Shown: positions 9,048-17,630 of the stretch, piece after piece
Layout: every line of letters begins with the position of its first letter
Numbering within the stretch: position 1 is the first letter of the stretch
Assembly: GCA_900618065.1 (NCBI GenBank)
Contig: UYIL01000003.1
Span: 930,001-994,000 of the forward strand
Reading direction: 5' to 3'
DNA: 64,000 nt
Source: Streptococcus thermophilus
GTDB lineage: Bacteria > Actinomycetota > Actinomycetes > Mycobacteriales > Mycobacteriaceae
Translations under genes and position numbers: made by a program
Notes under the pieces: model-generated
The model's database searches: none
Told to the model about the DNA's origin: nothing
Seen by the model: the letters and a program-made list of their open reading frames with translations, nothing else

Positions 9048-9221
9048 ATGGCAACCCCAAAGTTCCGCAAGTCGCGTTCGAACACGCACCACCGTCGCTC
9101 CCAGTGGAAGGCTGATAACGCCGCCCTGGTTGAAACGAAGATCGACGGTCAGACCGTGCGCATCCCACGTCGCCTGGTCAAGGCTGCACAGCAGGGTTTG
9201 ATTGACGTTGAGGAGTTCTAA
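9048..9221 (+). CDS. rpmF: 50S ribosomal protein L32, zinc-free form
   Basis: 57 aa read from ATG 9048: [20 protein letters not shown] followed by [15 protein letters not shown] and ending LIDVEEF. The N-terminal [14 protein letters not shown] pattern is the L32 signature, and Cys residues are absent. An ideal ribosome binding site (AAGGAGGAG) lies about 8 nt upstream. Co-transcribed with L31. Confidence 0.95.
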   Translation: MATPKFRKSRSNTHHRRSQWKADNAALVETKIDGQTVRIPRRLVKAAQQGLIDVEEF

Positions 9222-9239
9222 GCCTGCTAATCTTATGTG

Positions 9240-9267
9240 AAAACCACCACGAAAGTGGTGGTTTTTT
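9240..9267 (+). terminator. Rho-independent terminator after rpmF
   Basis: Perfect hairpin AACCACCAC-GAAA-GTGGTGGTT with a stable GAAA tetraloop, followed by TTTT. It closes the rpmE-rpmF unit. Confidence 0.95.
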
Positions 9268-9322
9268 CTGGCTAATAGCGGTTAAGGGCCCCTCAATGCC
9301 ATGAGATTTCGCTAGGTATGGT

Positions 9323-9328
9323 CATAAT
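9323..9328 (+). promoter_or_regulatory. -10 box of a near-leaderless promoter
   Basis: CATAAT lies 6 nt before the ATG of the response regulator gene, with TGG just upstream resembling an extended -10. No ribosome binding site is present, consistent with leaderless transcription. Confidence 0.4.
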
Positions 9329-9334
9329 AGTCCT

Positions 9335-10033
9335 ATGAAGATCTTGGTGGTCGACGATGAGCAGGCGGTCCGAGAGTCTCTGCGGCGCTCCCTGCAATTC
9401 AACGGATATGACGTTGTACTGGCAAAAGACGGTCGTGATGCACTTGCAACCATTGAGCATGAGCAGCCGGACCTGACAATTCTAGATGTGATGATGCCGC
9501 AACTAGACGGCCTTGGAGTATGCCGTGAATTGCGCTCTTCTGGCTACGATCGGCCGATTCTTATGCTTACGGCCCGCGACGGTGTTTCGGACCGTGTAGC
9601 TGGGTTGGATGCAGGCGCTGACGACTATCTGCCGAAGCCGTTTGCGCTCGAGGAGATGTTGGCGCGTGTACGTTCGCTACTGCGGCGCGCTCGAGCGGAC
9701 GCTATTCAGCAAGATTCTGAAACCGGCACCGAACTGAGCTTCGAAGACCTGCACCTGGACATCTCCTCCCGCGAGGTCCGCCGCGGCGACCGCCACATTT
9801 CGTTGACGCGCACGGAGTTCTCTTTGTTGCACCTGCTGTTGAGCAACCCGCGCAAGGTACTCACCCGCCAAAAGATCCTCGAAGAGGTGTGGGGCCACGA
9901 GTTCCCGTCGTCCGGCAATGCCCTTGAGGTCTACATCGGCTACCTGCGTCGCAAGACTGAGGCTGCGGGCGAACCGCGTCTCATTCACACCGTGCGTGGT
10001 GTCGGCTATGTGATGCGGGAGTCTGCACCGTGA
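9335..10033 (+). CDS. OmpR-family response regulator (MprA/CgtR2-like)
   Basis: 232 aa. The N-terminal receiver domain has DDE at residues 7-9, phospho-acceptor Asp51 in LTILDVMMP, Thr in MLTARD, and Lys in LPKPFALEE. The C-terminal winged helix (about 130-230) contains [22 protein letters not shown] and [10 protein letters not shown]. It is coupled by a GTGA overlap to the sensor kinase and followed by an HtrA protease, the arrangement of mycobacterial mprAB-pepD and, as I recall, C. glutamicum cgtR2/cgtS2. A role in envelope stress is inferred from that context. Confidence 0.93.
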   Translation: MKILVVDDEQAVRESLRRSLQFNGYDVVLAKDGRDALATIEHEQPDLTILDVMMPQLDGLGVCRELRSSGYDRPILMLTARDGVSDRVAGLDAGADDYLPKPFALEEMLARVRSLLRRARADAIQQDSETGTELSFEDLHLDISSREVRRGDRHISLTRTEFSLLHLLLSNPRKVLTRQKILEEVWGHEFPSSGNALEVYIGYLRRKTEAAGEPRLIHTVRGVGYVMRESAP

Positions 10034-11490
10034 TCCTCCGGCGCGTAGCCGGCGAACACGAAGATATACACCAGGCTAGGACGCGGGAACTGGAGCTGTC
10101 GCGCCCGTCGTCGCTGCGCAGCAGGATTGCGTCTCTGGCAGCTGCCCTTGTGACCGCCGTCGTTGGCACGACGGCCGCGCTGTCTTACATAGCCGTCTCG
10201 GGCGCGATGGAGGACGGTGAGGTGCTTCAACTGGAGGCTCGCGCCGTGGCCCTGATGCGTCAAACGGGGTATGTGCGCAACCCTGCAGGCACGGATGTTG
10301 AGACGCTGGAAATGCTGGTCGATCAGTTCCGTATCGATAACCCAGGGTACCGGGTGGCGGTGTCGCCTGGCCAGTATCAGCCATTTGTCGGGGACCCCGT
10401 GCCCGTCGATAGGTTCGCGCGCAAGGGGCAGGAACCGGATTGGACCCAGGAAACGTTTTCTAATGAATGGGTCTCCGTGCTGCGCGACGCGGACGGGGTG
10501 ACTGTTGCACTAGCGCGCGACACCGGCGGGATGGTCGCTCAAGATAACCGGTTGCGCGCAACCCTGATGGGCATCGTCGGTGTGGGTACGCTGTTGGCCG
10601 CACTTAGTGGCTCGCTGATCGCGCGCAGCACCGTGCGCCCGTTGGAGCGTCTCCGGCGCTCTGTTGACAGAGTCCGGGAGAGCAACGAGCTTGTGCCTAT
10701 CGACGTCGAGGGCGACGACGAATACAGTCGCCTCGCCGAATCGCTGAACGCGATGATGGCGTCGCTCAATGACTCCCGTGTGCGCCAGTCGCAGCTTGTC
10801 GCCGATGCAGGCCATGAGCTACGGACCCCGCTGACATCGATGCGCACCAATATCGAGCTGCTCATGATGCTCCACCGCTCGGGCCACAGCACCATGATGA
10901 CAGATGATGATCTGAACGATCTCGAGGATGATGTCACCGCTCAGATGGAGGAAATGTCGACCTTGATCGGGGACTTGGTCGACTTGGCGCGTGAAGATGT
11001 CCCGCAGCGGGAGTTTGAAGCTGTCCGCCTCGATGGGGTCCTCGCCGACGCGGTTGAGCGTGTCAAGCGCCGCCGGCCGGATGTGGAGTTCCGTTTCCGC
11101 GCGGATCCGTGGGTCATGGACGCTGATTCTGGGGCACTGTCCCGCGCACCAGTCAACCTCTTGGACAATGCGGCGAAGTGGTCGCCGCCGAATGGCGTTG
11201 TGCGTGTGTCTTTACGTGCGGCGAAACGCAGCGCGGTTCTGATCATCGATGACTCTGGGCCAGGAATCCCGGTGGAGGAGCGCGAGAAAGTCTTCGAACG
11301 TTTCTACCGTGCACCTGAATCCCGTGCTATGCCCGGGTCCGGTCTTGGTCTTTCCATCACGCAGCAGGTTCTGCACCGTCACGGAGCCGAGATCACTGTG
11401 GAAGAGTCCGATGACGGTGGAACGCGTATCCGCGTCGTCTTTCCCGGTCGTCCGGCACAGGGCAATAGCGACCCTGCCAGCGGCCAGTGA
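10030..11490 (+). CDS. Sensor histidine kinase (MprB/CgtS2-like)
   Basis: 486 aa from GTG. There is a cytoplasmic N-terminus of about 35 aa, TM1 (about 36-60), an extracytoplasmic sensor of about 110 aa, TM2 (about 178-198, [18 protein letters not shown]), a HAMP linker, then the H-box [13 protein letters not shown] with the phosphorylated His262. The ATPase part shows an N-box with [18 protein letters not shown] (G1) and GSGLGLSI (G2). Partner of the preceding regulator (4-nt overlap). The stimulus is unknown; a link to cell-envelope damage is inferred from the HtrA gene downstream. Confidence 0.93.
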   Translation: MILRRVAGEHEDIHQARTRELELSRPSSLRSRIASLAAALVTAVVGTTAALSYIAVSGAMEDGEVLQLEARAVALMRQTGYVRNPAGTDVETLEMLVDQFRIDNPGYRVAVSPGQYQPFVGDPVPVDRFARKGQEPDWTQETFSNEWVSVLRDADGVTVALARDTGGMVAQDNRLRATLMGIVGVGTLLAALSGSLIARSTVRPLERLRRSVDRVRESNELVPIDVEGDDEYSRLAESLNAMMASLNDSRVRQSQLVADAGHELRTPLTSMRTNIELLMMLHRSGHSTMMTDDDLNDLEDDVTAQMEEMSTLIGDLVDLAREDVPQREFEAVRLDGVLADAVERVKRRRPDVEFRFRADPWVMDADSGALSRAPVNLLDNAAKWSPPNGVVRVSLRAAKRSAVLIIDDSGPGIPVEEREKVFERFYRAPESRAMPGSGLGLSITQQVLHRHGAEITVEESDDGGTRIRVVFPGRPAQGNSDPASGQ

Positions 11491-11566
11491 CCGCGCAGGA
11501 AGTACTACGATGAGCGGAGATTCATTGCGATGCTAGCGACAGCTAGCGGGAGGACAATACCCGACC

Positions 11567-12793
11567 ATGACTTACATGAATGACCGCAACGGCGCATTTC
11601 CCCCTCAGCCGGCCCAGCAGCCAATGTTGCAGCCGGAAGCGCAGCCCTACCCTCCGCAACCCGTGACTGTGAACACGCGGCAGAAGAAGGGGTTGGGTGC
11701 CGGTGGGGCAATCGCATTGTCTCTGGTCACGGCGCTGATTGCGGGTTCCGTCGCCGGCTATGCCGCGAGCAGCGTCGCCGGCGGTGGTGCCGGTTCCGGA
11801 CAGGGGCGTGGGATGGGGGCCAGTAATGAGGAGAACGCGCTCGAAGCTCCCGTAGATAAGGAGAGGCCGCCGGCGCCGGATGGCTCCGTGGAAAAAGTCG
11901 CTGAGTCTGTGCTGTCTGCCGTGGTCTCTATCTCGGTCGCGTCCCGCGCCGGCGCTTCTGAGGGCTCAGGTTCGATTATCTCCTCCGACGGCAAAGTGCT
12001 GACAAATCACCATGTGGTCGCTGAGGCAGCCAACGGGGATACTCAGATGCAGGTCACGCTTAACGACGGAACCAAGCATCCCGCCAAATTCATCGCCTCG
12101 GACGTCAACACTGACATTGCCGTTATCGAGATTGAGGGAGTGTCTGACCTTCCGGTCATCCAGTTCGGTAACTCCGACAACCTGGCAGTGGGGCAGTCTG
12201 TCGTGGCGATCGGTTCGCCGCTGGGGTTGTCCGCAACTGTGACCACCGGCATCATTTCCGCCCTCAACCGTCCGGTCCGTGCGGCCCAGGGCGGCGGTGA
12301 GAGTTCGTTGATGGACGGTATTCAGACCGATGCCGCGATCAACCCGGGTAACTCTGGTGGCCCGTTGGTGGACATGAACGGCCATCTGATCGGCATGAAC
12401 TCCGTCATTGCTTCTCTGTCGCAGGGTGCATCAGGTGAGGCGGGGTCGATTGGTCTCGGGTTTGCTATCCCGTCGAACTTTGCTCGCCGTGTGGCGGACC
12501 AGTTGATTAACGAAGGTGAAGCTCGCCAGCCGATGATGGGTGTCCAGGTGGATGTCCGTCACCGCGCGGACGGCGCTCTGATCGACTCTGTCCAGCCCGG
12601 AAGCCCCGCCGACGAGGCTGGCTTGAAGCCGGGCGACGTGATCACCCGCATCAACGACCGCGCGATCGACTCGTCTGATGCCTTGGTGGCAGCAACGCGT
12701 TCCTTCGACTTCGGAGAGACCGTGACCTTGGAGGTGAAATCTGCCGGATCTAATGAGACCAGAACGGTAGATGTGACTCTGAGTTCAGAGTAG
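11567..12793 (+). CDS. Membrane-anchored HtrA/DegP-type serine protease (PepD-like)
   Basis: 408 aa. A Pro/Gln-rich cytoplasmic N-terminus, one TM helix (about 45-68), then an extracytoplasmic trypsin-like domain with the complete triad: TNHHVV (His149), NTDIAV (Asp183) and NPGNSGGPL (Ser263). A single PDZ domain (about 320-400, GSPADEAGLKPGDVITRIN) follows. It degrades or chaperones misfolded envelope proteins. GCTAGC occurs twice (11532-11537 and 11542-11547) just before the GGGAGGA ribosome binding site and might be an operator. The gene follows the two-component pair, its likely regulator. Confidence 0.94.
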   Translation: MTYMNDRNGAFPPQPAQQPMLQPEAQPYPPQPVTVNTRQKKGLGAGGAIALSLVTALIAGSVAGYAASSVAGGGAGSGQGRGMGASNEENALEAPVDKERPPAPDGSVEKVAESVLSAVVSISVASRAGASEGSGSIISSDGKVLTNHHVVAEAANGDTQMQVTLNDGTKHPAKFIASDVNTDIAVIEIEGVSDLPVIQFGNSDNLAVGQSVVAIGSPLGLSATVTTGIISALNRPVRAAQGGGESSLMDGIQTDAAINPGNSGGPLVDMNGHLIGMNSVIASLSQGASGEAGSIGLGFAIPSNFARRVADQLINEGEARQPMMGVQVDVRHRADGALIDSVQPGSPADEAGLKPGDVITRINDRAIDSSDALVAATRSFDFGETVTLEVKSAGSNETRTVDVTLSSE

Positions 12794-12863
12794 ATTTCTA
12801 GATGCGAAACCTTTTCGGAACCGCACACCACCCGCCACGAACTGAACACGAGGAGCAACGGTC

Positions 12864-13430
12864 ATGTCGAACACTCTTGACGCGCTAGACATTCATGAGC
12901 CGGACGAGGCTTTTCTGATGGCGACGGAAGCTGAAGTGGATGTTCCTAGTCAGCCGTGCGCACTGGCGGTGCTTGTCAGCGACCACAAGCAGGGCGGGGC
13001 AATCGACGAGGGGAGTGACCGTCTCGTTTTCGAGCTCCTTCAGGAGATCGGCTTCAAGGTCGATGGTGTGGTCAACGTCAAATCGAAGAAATCCGAGATC
13101 CGCAAGGTCATCGAAACAGCTGTCGTAGGCGGTGTCGATCTGGTTGTGACAGTCGGTGGCACTGGTGTCGGCCCCCGAGACAAGGCGCCGGAAGCGACCC
13201 GCGGCGTCATCGACCAGCTCGTGCCTGGCGTGGCTCAAGCCGTTCGTGCGTCCGGTCAAGCGTGCGGTGCCGTGGACGCATGCACGTCGCGCGGCATCTG
13301 CGGGGTCTCTGGGTCCACAGTGGTGGTCAATCTCGCGCCTTCGCGTGCAGCGATCCGCGACGGCATCTCCACGATCTCCCCGCTGGTCACACACTTGATC
13401 GACGAGCTGCGCAAGTACAGCGTCCAGTAG
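12864..13430 (+). CDS. MoaB/Mog-family molybdopterin-binding protein
   Basis: 188 aa with a leading extension of about 30 aa. The MoCF_biosynth fold is marked by VVTVGGTGVGPRDKAPEATR (about 92-111) and SRGICGVSGSTVVVNLAPS. Family members adenylylate molybdopterin or are involved in its handling. GTGVGPRD replaces the more usual GTGLTPRD-type loop, a modest deviation. No other molybdenum cofactor gene is in the window apart from the MoeA-like glp, whose catalytic motifs are degraded, so the real role may not be cofactor synthesis. Confidence 0.85.
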   Translation: MSNTLDALDIHEPDEAFLMATEAEVDVPSQPCALAVLVSDHKQGGAIDEGSDRLVFELLQEIGFKVDGVVNVKSKKSEIRKVIETAVVGGVDLVVTVGGTGVGPRDKAPEATRGVIDQLVPGVAQAVRASGQACGAVDACTSRGICGVSGSTVVVNLAPSRAAIRDGISTISPLVTHLIDELRKYSVQ

Positions 13431-13455
13431 TAACGGTCACGCTCGCACTCCACGC

Positions 13456-13626
13456 ATGGTTTCACGCAAACCCCGCCGCCGCGCCTCACGCCCGGCTGAG
13501 ACTGACTACGACAGGAACGCCGACACCCCCATCATTGAGGAAAAAGGAGACGGCGAGCGCCACGTCGAATTCGATGAGGAACCACCGATTCTTGACGAGC
13601 GCCCGCCGCACTATGGAGGGGACTAG
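13456..13626 (+). CDS. Small charged conserved-type hypothetical protein (56 aa)
   Basis: ATG at 13456, 25 nt after the moaB-like gene, and TAG at 13624-13626. The N-terminus is very basic (VSRKPRRRASRP), while the rest is acidic and Pro-rich (EEKGDGERHVEFDEEPPILDERPP). There is no membrane segment. A small gene sits at this place in C. glutamicum as I recall. The organised charge pattern and tight spacing support a real gene; function unknown. Confidence 0.55.
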   Translation: MVSRKPRRRASRPAETDYDRNADTPIIEEKGDGERHVEFDEEPPILDERPPHYGGD

Positions 13627-13656
13627 TGTCTCGAGTTTTCTAGGTCATTTCCGCTC

Positions 13657-14082
13657 TTAGGCGCGGTGCGTGTCGGTCGGGGCAGTGCCGTTGCGGCCTG
13701 CGAGCAGATCGCGGATCTCGGTGAGCAGCTCCTGCTCGGTCGGGTCTTCTGCCTCCGGGTCGATGCCCTTGCGGCGCTTCTGCGCCTCGTCGAGCTTGTT
13801 CATCGGAGCGACGATGAGGAAGTAAACCACAGCGGCGATCAGCAGGAAGTTGATCAGCGCGGTGATCAGGGCACCGAAGTCCACGAAAGTGGCATCGTTG
13901 TCCGGCAAGACGTGGAAACCGAGGGGGGAGAAGTCCGCGCCGCCGACCGCGTTGATCAGAGGGTTGATGATGTTTTCAGAGAATGCAGTGACAACCGCCG
14001 TGAATGCGGCACCGATGACGACACCGACAGCCAGGTCGATGACGTTGCCGCGCATGATGAAATCTTTGAAACCTTTCAGCAT
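13657..14082 (-). CDS. mscL: Large-conductance mechanosensitive channel
   Basis: 141 aa from ATG 14082, chosen because MLKGFKDFIMRGNVIDLAVGVV is the classic MscL start; an upstream in-frame start would add six atypical residues. TM1 includes VIDLAVGVVIGAAFTAVV and TM2 ALINFLLIAAVVYFLIV. The C-terminal helical bundle is charged, with PTEQELLTEIRDLL. It opens under membrane tension to release solutes on osmotic downshock, and corynebacterial MscL/MscCG work against BetP-driven accumulation (betP is 12 kb away). Confidence 0.95.
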   Translation of the reverse strand: MLKGFKDFIMRGNVIDLAVGVVIGAAFTAVVTAFSENIINPLINAVGGADFSPLGFHVLPDNDATFVDFGALITALINFLLIAAVVYFLIVAPMNKLDEAQKRRKGIDPEAEDPTEQELLTEIRDLLAGRNGTAPTDTHRA

Positions 14083-14121
14083 GGTCGGACAAACTAGCAC
14101 ATCAAATGCCCATTTGTCTCC

Positions 14122-14748
14122 TCAGCCACGCTCACCAGTAAGCACGACAGCAAGCGGAGACGATAGCGACGCTGCCGCCACTGCCTCCGCATCCTGATGA
14201 AGCAGCAAGAGCAAAACGCTGCCGGCGGGGGAGTCGTCTGCACCTCCGGCCAGGAGCACAAGGCCGTTCGTGGCAATGGTGCGGGCTGCTCCTTCCTGTC
14301 CAGCTTGATCAATAGTAACCACGGAGACTCGGTCTCCGTGGTGGAGCATGGGGATGATGTCGGGCTCGGCGAGCTTGACCGGCACCATCGTATAATCCGC
14401 CCGGTCGCCAGGGACCAACGCCGAAACAAGATCGGGCCCCAGTAAACGAGTCGCTGTGACGACTTCGCCCGCGCTGGCTGTCGACGCCACAATCTGCCCC
14501 TCCACCTCGGTGGCCTGGTTCAAAGCGCTTTCGGGCACGATTGCTTCCGGTAATCTCTGCAGCTCAACATCTCCAGCGCTGAGCGGCTCGCCCGGGGAGA
14601 CCTCGCGGGTGAACACCAGCACGGCCGGGTCGTTGGCCGCCCTGCCCGTGACGGCAGTGAGAAGAGCGGCGAGGAGTAAAAGGGCGGCAGTGAGACGTCG
14701 TAAAGCAAGCGCGCGGCGGTAACCGGGCGCAAGATTGAGAAAGTCCAT
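14122..14748 (-). CDS. SAF-domain membrane-anchored protein (CpaB-like)
   Basis: 208 aa. Short cytoplasmic N-terminus, one TM helix (about 18-38, LTAALLLLAALLTAVTG), then a SAF domain (about 45-110: VFTREVSPGEPLSAGDVELQRLPE, GEVVTATRLLGPDL). SAF domains occur in Flp pilus assembly protein CpaB and in periplasmic chaperone FlgA, but no pilus gene is nearby. Starts 3 nt after the cyclo-ligase gene ends, so they are co-transcribed. Function unknown. Confidence 0.75.
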   Translation of the reverse strand: MDFLNLAPGYRRALALRRLTAALLLLAALLTAVTGRAANDPAVLVFTREVSPGEPLSAGDVELQRLPEAIVPESALNQATEVEGQIVASTASAGEVVTATRLLGPDLVSALVPGDRADYTMVPVKLAEPDIIPMLHHGDRVSVVTIDQAGQEGAARTIATNGLVLLAGGADDSPAGSVLLLLLHQDAEAVAAASLSSPLAVVLTGERG

Positions 14749-14751
14749 GCC

Positions 14752-15336
14752 CTATTGGACTGCCGCTGACCCCTGACTGGTTCCGTCGAAACGCAAAAAA
14801 CCTTTCGGGGTAACAGCTGCGTCCACGGGCTGGTCGTGCGGCTCAGCGGGCAAGAAGTCGTGCACTTCGTCGTCGTAGACCAACGCAATCCGGGGCACCT
14901 TAACTGCCTGCTGGAGCGCGCGGTCGTAATATCCCGCGCCTTGGCCCAGCCGCACGCCGAGGCGATCCACCCCCAGCGCGGGGACGATTAGGGCATCGCA
15001 GCTAGTTAACGCTGACGATGGGAAACGCTCCCCGGCTGGCTCAGCAATACCGAAGTGGGCCCCGCGCGTCACCTGGCCCGGCACGTGCAGCGCCCACTCC
15101 AAGACCCCGTTTGCGAGAGTGACCGGCAAAAAGACCTCGAGCCCCGCCGCCACGAGGACATCGGGAAGCTGCTCGCCCCCAGGTTCAGTCGGCATGGGGG
15201 AATAGGCGGCTACGCGCGTGTACCCGCGAAGGTGGCTGAGCAGGTGGTCACGCAACGCGGCGTCGACAAGCGCCTTGTCTTTACGCGCTCGCCGGCGCTG
15301 ACGTGTAACCGCCCGGACCTGCTGCTTTGAACTCAT
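14752..15336 (-). CDS. 5-formyltetrahydrofolate cyclo-ligase
   Basis: 194 aa from ATG 15336, which has the ribosome binding site AAAGGAAAG. Converts 5-formyl-THF to 5,10-methenyl-THF with ATP. Family marks are VAAYSPMPTEPGG near the N-terminus, IVPALGVDRLGVRLGQGAGYYDRAL (the GxGxGYYDR loop) and ALVYDDEVHDFLPAEPHDQPVD at the C-terminus. Its product feeds the one-carbon pool used by purN and purH. Divergent from galU across 70 bp. Confidence 0.92.
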   Translation of the reverse strand: MSSKQQVRAVTRQRRRARKDKALVDAALRDHLLSHLRGYTRVAAYSPMPTEPGGEQLPDVLVAAGLEVFLPVTLANGVLEWALHVPGQVTRGAHFGIAEPAGERFPSSALTSCDALIVPALGVDRLGVRLGQGAGYYDRALQQAVKVPRIALVYDDEVHDFLPAEPHDQPVDAAVTPKGFLRFDGTSQGSAAVQ

Positions 15337-15406
15337 CGCTTTCCTTTGCATAACCTGTGGGAGGCTTTAGCTGATTGTCGATTCATTGTAGGTAGACTCA
15401 CCATTT

Positions 15407-16351
15407 ATGGCATTTACGCGCAAGTCCAACGTGAAAACCGTGATCGTGCCCGCCGCGGGCATGGGTACCAGGTTCCTGCCCGCCACGAAGACGGTGCCGA
15501 AAGAACTCCTGCCGGTCGTGGACACACCGGGCATTGAGCTCATCGCGGAAGAAGCAGCACAGTTGGGGGCACAGCGCCTGGCAGTCGTGACCGCGCCAGG
15601 CAAAGGCGAGGTCATGGAGCACTTCGGCCCATTCGATCAGCTGCGCGACACCCTGCTGGCACGCGGCAAGGACGAGCAAGCGGACAAGGTTGCTCGCGCG
15701 GCCGACATCATCACGGCCGAGGCTGCTGTGCAGGAAGAACCGCTGGGCCTGGGCCACGCAGTTGGGTGTGCGGAGTCTCTGCTCGGCGATGACGAGGATG
15801 TCGTCGCCGTGATGCTGCCTGACGATCTTGTGCTGCCCACCGGCGTGATGGAGAAGATGGCGCAGGTCCGCCACGCTCTTGGCGGGTCGGTGTTGTGCGC
15901 CTTCGAGGTGGACCCAGAAGAGGTCTTCAACTACGGCGTTTTCGACGTCCGTGAGGTCGAGGCCGACGCCAGTGTTGACGCATCCCACGTCAAACGCGTC
16001 GTGGGAATGGTGGAAAAACCGGAGCCGGCCGATGCCCCGTCCAACTTCGTGGCCACAGGGCGCTACCTGCTCGACCGCGGCATCTTCGATGCGCTGCGCC
16101 GCATCGAGCCGGGCAAAGGCGGCGAGCTTCAGCTCACCGACGCCATTGAGCTGATGATCAACGAGGGCCACCCAGTCCACGTGGTCGTCCACGACGGCAA
16201 GCGCCACGACCTGGGCAACCCGGGCGGCTACATCCCCGCGAACGTTGACTTTGGCCTGAACCACCCGAAGTACGGCCCGGCGCTGTACAAGGCCATCAAA
16301 CAGATTGTCGCGGAATACGAGTCGGAGAACCCGCAGCTGCGCGACCAGTAG
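15407..16351 (+). CDS. galU: UTP-glucose-1-phosphate uridylyltransferase
   Basis: 314 aa. Makes UDP-glucose from UTP and glucose-1-phosphate. The nucleotidyltransferase signature is VIVPAAGMGTRFLPATKTVPKE (about 12-33). LGLGHAVGCAE, VMLPDDLVL and EKPEPADAPSNFVATGRYLL are conserved. UDP-glucose is the precursor of wall glycans and trehalose and, here, would be the substrate of the SQD1-like enzyme at 46677-47873. The stop is 13 nt before glp, forming an operon galU-glp-acetyltransferase. Confidence 0.96.
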   Translation: MAFTRKSNVKTVIVPAAGMGTRFLPATKTVPKELLPVVDTPGIELIAEEAAQLGAQRLAVVTAPGKGEVMEHFGPFDQLRDTLLARGKDEQADKVARAADIITAEAAVQEEPLGLGHAVGCAESLLGDDEDVVAVMLPDDLVLPTGVMEKMAQVRHALGGSVLCAFEVDPEEVFNYGVFDVREVEADASVDASHVKRVVGMVEKPEPADAPSNFVATGRYLLDRGIFDALRRIEPGKGGELQLTDAIELMINEGHPVHVVVHDGKRHDLGNPGGYIPANVDFGLNHPKYGPALYKAIKQIVAEYESENPQLRDQ

Positions 16352-16364
16352 TAGGTTCAACAGC

Positions 16365-17630
16365 ATGCGCAGTGTCGACGAGCAGCTGGAGATGATCATC
16401 GACGCGACGATGACGCCCGAGCCCATCCGCATCGGCATCACCGACGCGTTGGGCTTGATGTGCGCTGAAGAAGTCCAAGCTTCCTCGGCGCTGCCGAGCT
16501 TCGCGCAGGCCGCTGTCGACGGCTACGCCGTGCGCGCGGTCGATGTCGGCGGCGGCCAGACCCTGGGCAAAAAAGACGGTGCGGTTGTCTCAGACCCGGA
16601 GACATCACTGCCCGTTGTGGGTGAAGTCGCCGCAGGATCGCACAAGCCTTTACGGCTCCAGCCACGCCAAGCTGTCCGCGTGGCCACGGGTGCTCCGCTG
16701 CCGACGCTTGCAGACGCTGTCTTGCCGCTCGAGTGGTCCGACCGGGGCCGCAAGCGCGTCACTCCGCACCGCCCGGTGCGTTCTGGCGACTTCATCCGCA
16801 AAGAGGGCGACGACATTCAACCCGGTGATTTGGCTGTGCGGTCCGGTGCTGTGCTCGGCCCAGCGCAGATCGGTCTGCTGGCAGCCACCGGCCGCGACAA
16901 GGTGCTGGTCTACCCGCGTCCGCGCGTGACCGTTATGTCCTACGGCCTCGAACTCGTCGACGTCGACCGAAGCCCCAGCTTGGGCCAAGTCTACGATGTC
17001 AGTTCTTATGCCGTTGCCGCCGCGGCGAGAGATGCCGGCGCAGAGGTCAACCGCGTAGGCATCATCAATGCCGAGCCGCGCCGCCTCATAGAGCAGATCG
17101 CTACCCAAGCGCAGCGCAGCGAATTCATCATCATCACGGGTGCCGTGGGCGGCTCGAGCGCGAAGCCGCTCCAGGAAGCGCTCGGTGAGCTAGGAGAGAT
17201 TGACACTTCCCGCGTGGCCATGCACCCCGGCTCCGCCCAGGGATTCGGCCTTATCGGTGAGGACCGCATCCCGGTCTTTCTGCTTCCGTCGAACGCGGTC
17301 AGCGCGCTCGTGATCTTCGAGGCACTGATCAGACCCGCAGTTCGCACGTCGCTGGGTAAGCGCGTGCCCACGCGCCGCGCCGTCAAGGCGCGCTCGCTCA
17401 ACCACATCGAGTCCATCCCGGGCCGGGTGGGCTACGTCCGCGCCAGTCTCATGCGCGACGCGGAAACGCGCGACTACCTGGTAGACAGCATCGGTGGCCC
17501 GTCTGGTGGCCCAGCCCACCTTCTTGCTGGGCTTGCGGAGGCGAACGCTATGATCCGTATCCCCGTCGACGTGGCGCACGTCCGGCCGGGTGACATCGTC
17601 GATGTCATGTTCCTCCAGCAGCGGGCATGA
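16365..17630 (+). CDS. glp: MoeA/gephyrin-like protein, probable division factor Glp
   Basis: 421 aa from ATG 16365. All MoeA domains are present (N-terminal ALPSFAQAAVDGYAVRAV, the MPT-binding domain around 175-320, C-terminal domain IV). The catalytic motifs are altered: the usual GG-x-S-x-G-x-x-D loop reads TGAVGGSSAK, MPGKP reads HPGSA, and PGNPVS reads PSNAVS. In C. glutamicum a MoeA-like protein, Glp, binds FtsZ and works with the membrane receptor GlpR in division and polar growth; a GlpR homologue lies two genes downstream here. I therefore favour Glp over a molybdotransferase. The 3' end overlaps the acetyltransferase start (ATGA). Confidence 0.8.
   Translation: MRSVDEQLEMIIDATMTPEPIRIGITDALGLMCAEEVQASSALPSFAQAAVDGYAVRAVDVGGGQTLGKKDGAVVSDPETSLPVVGEVAAGSHKPLRLQPRQAVRVATGAPLPTLADAVLPLEWSDRGRKRVTPHRPVRSGDFIRKEGDDIQPGDLAVRSGAVLGPAQIGLLAATGRDKVLVYPRPRVTVMSYGLELVDVDRSPSLGQVYDVSSYAVAAAARDAGAEVNRVGIINAEPRRLIEQIATQAQRSEFIIITGAVGGSSAKPLQEALGELGEIDTSRVAMHPGSAQGFGLIGEDRIPVFLLPSNAVSALVIFEALIRPAVRTSLGKRVPTRRAVKARSLNHIESIPGRVGYVRASLMRDAETRDYLVDSIGGPSGGPAHLLAGLAEANAMIRIPVDVAHVRPGDIVDVMFLQQRA

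Noticed and set aside
11532..11547. GCTAGC repeats before htrA as a proven MprA/CgtR2 operator
   Set aside because: Each 6-mer is a palindrome by itself, and nothing ties it to the known motif of the regulator.
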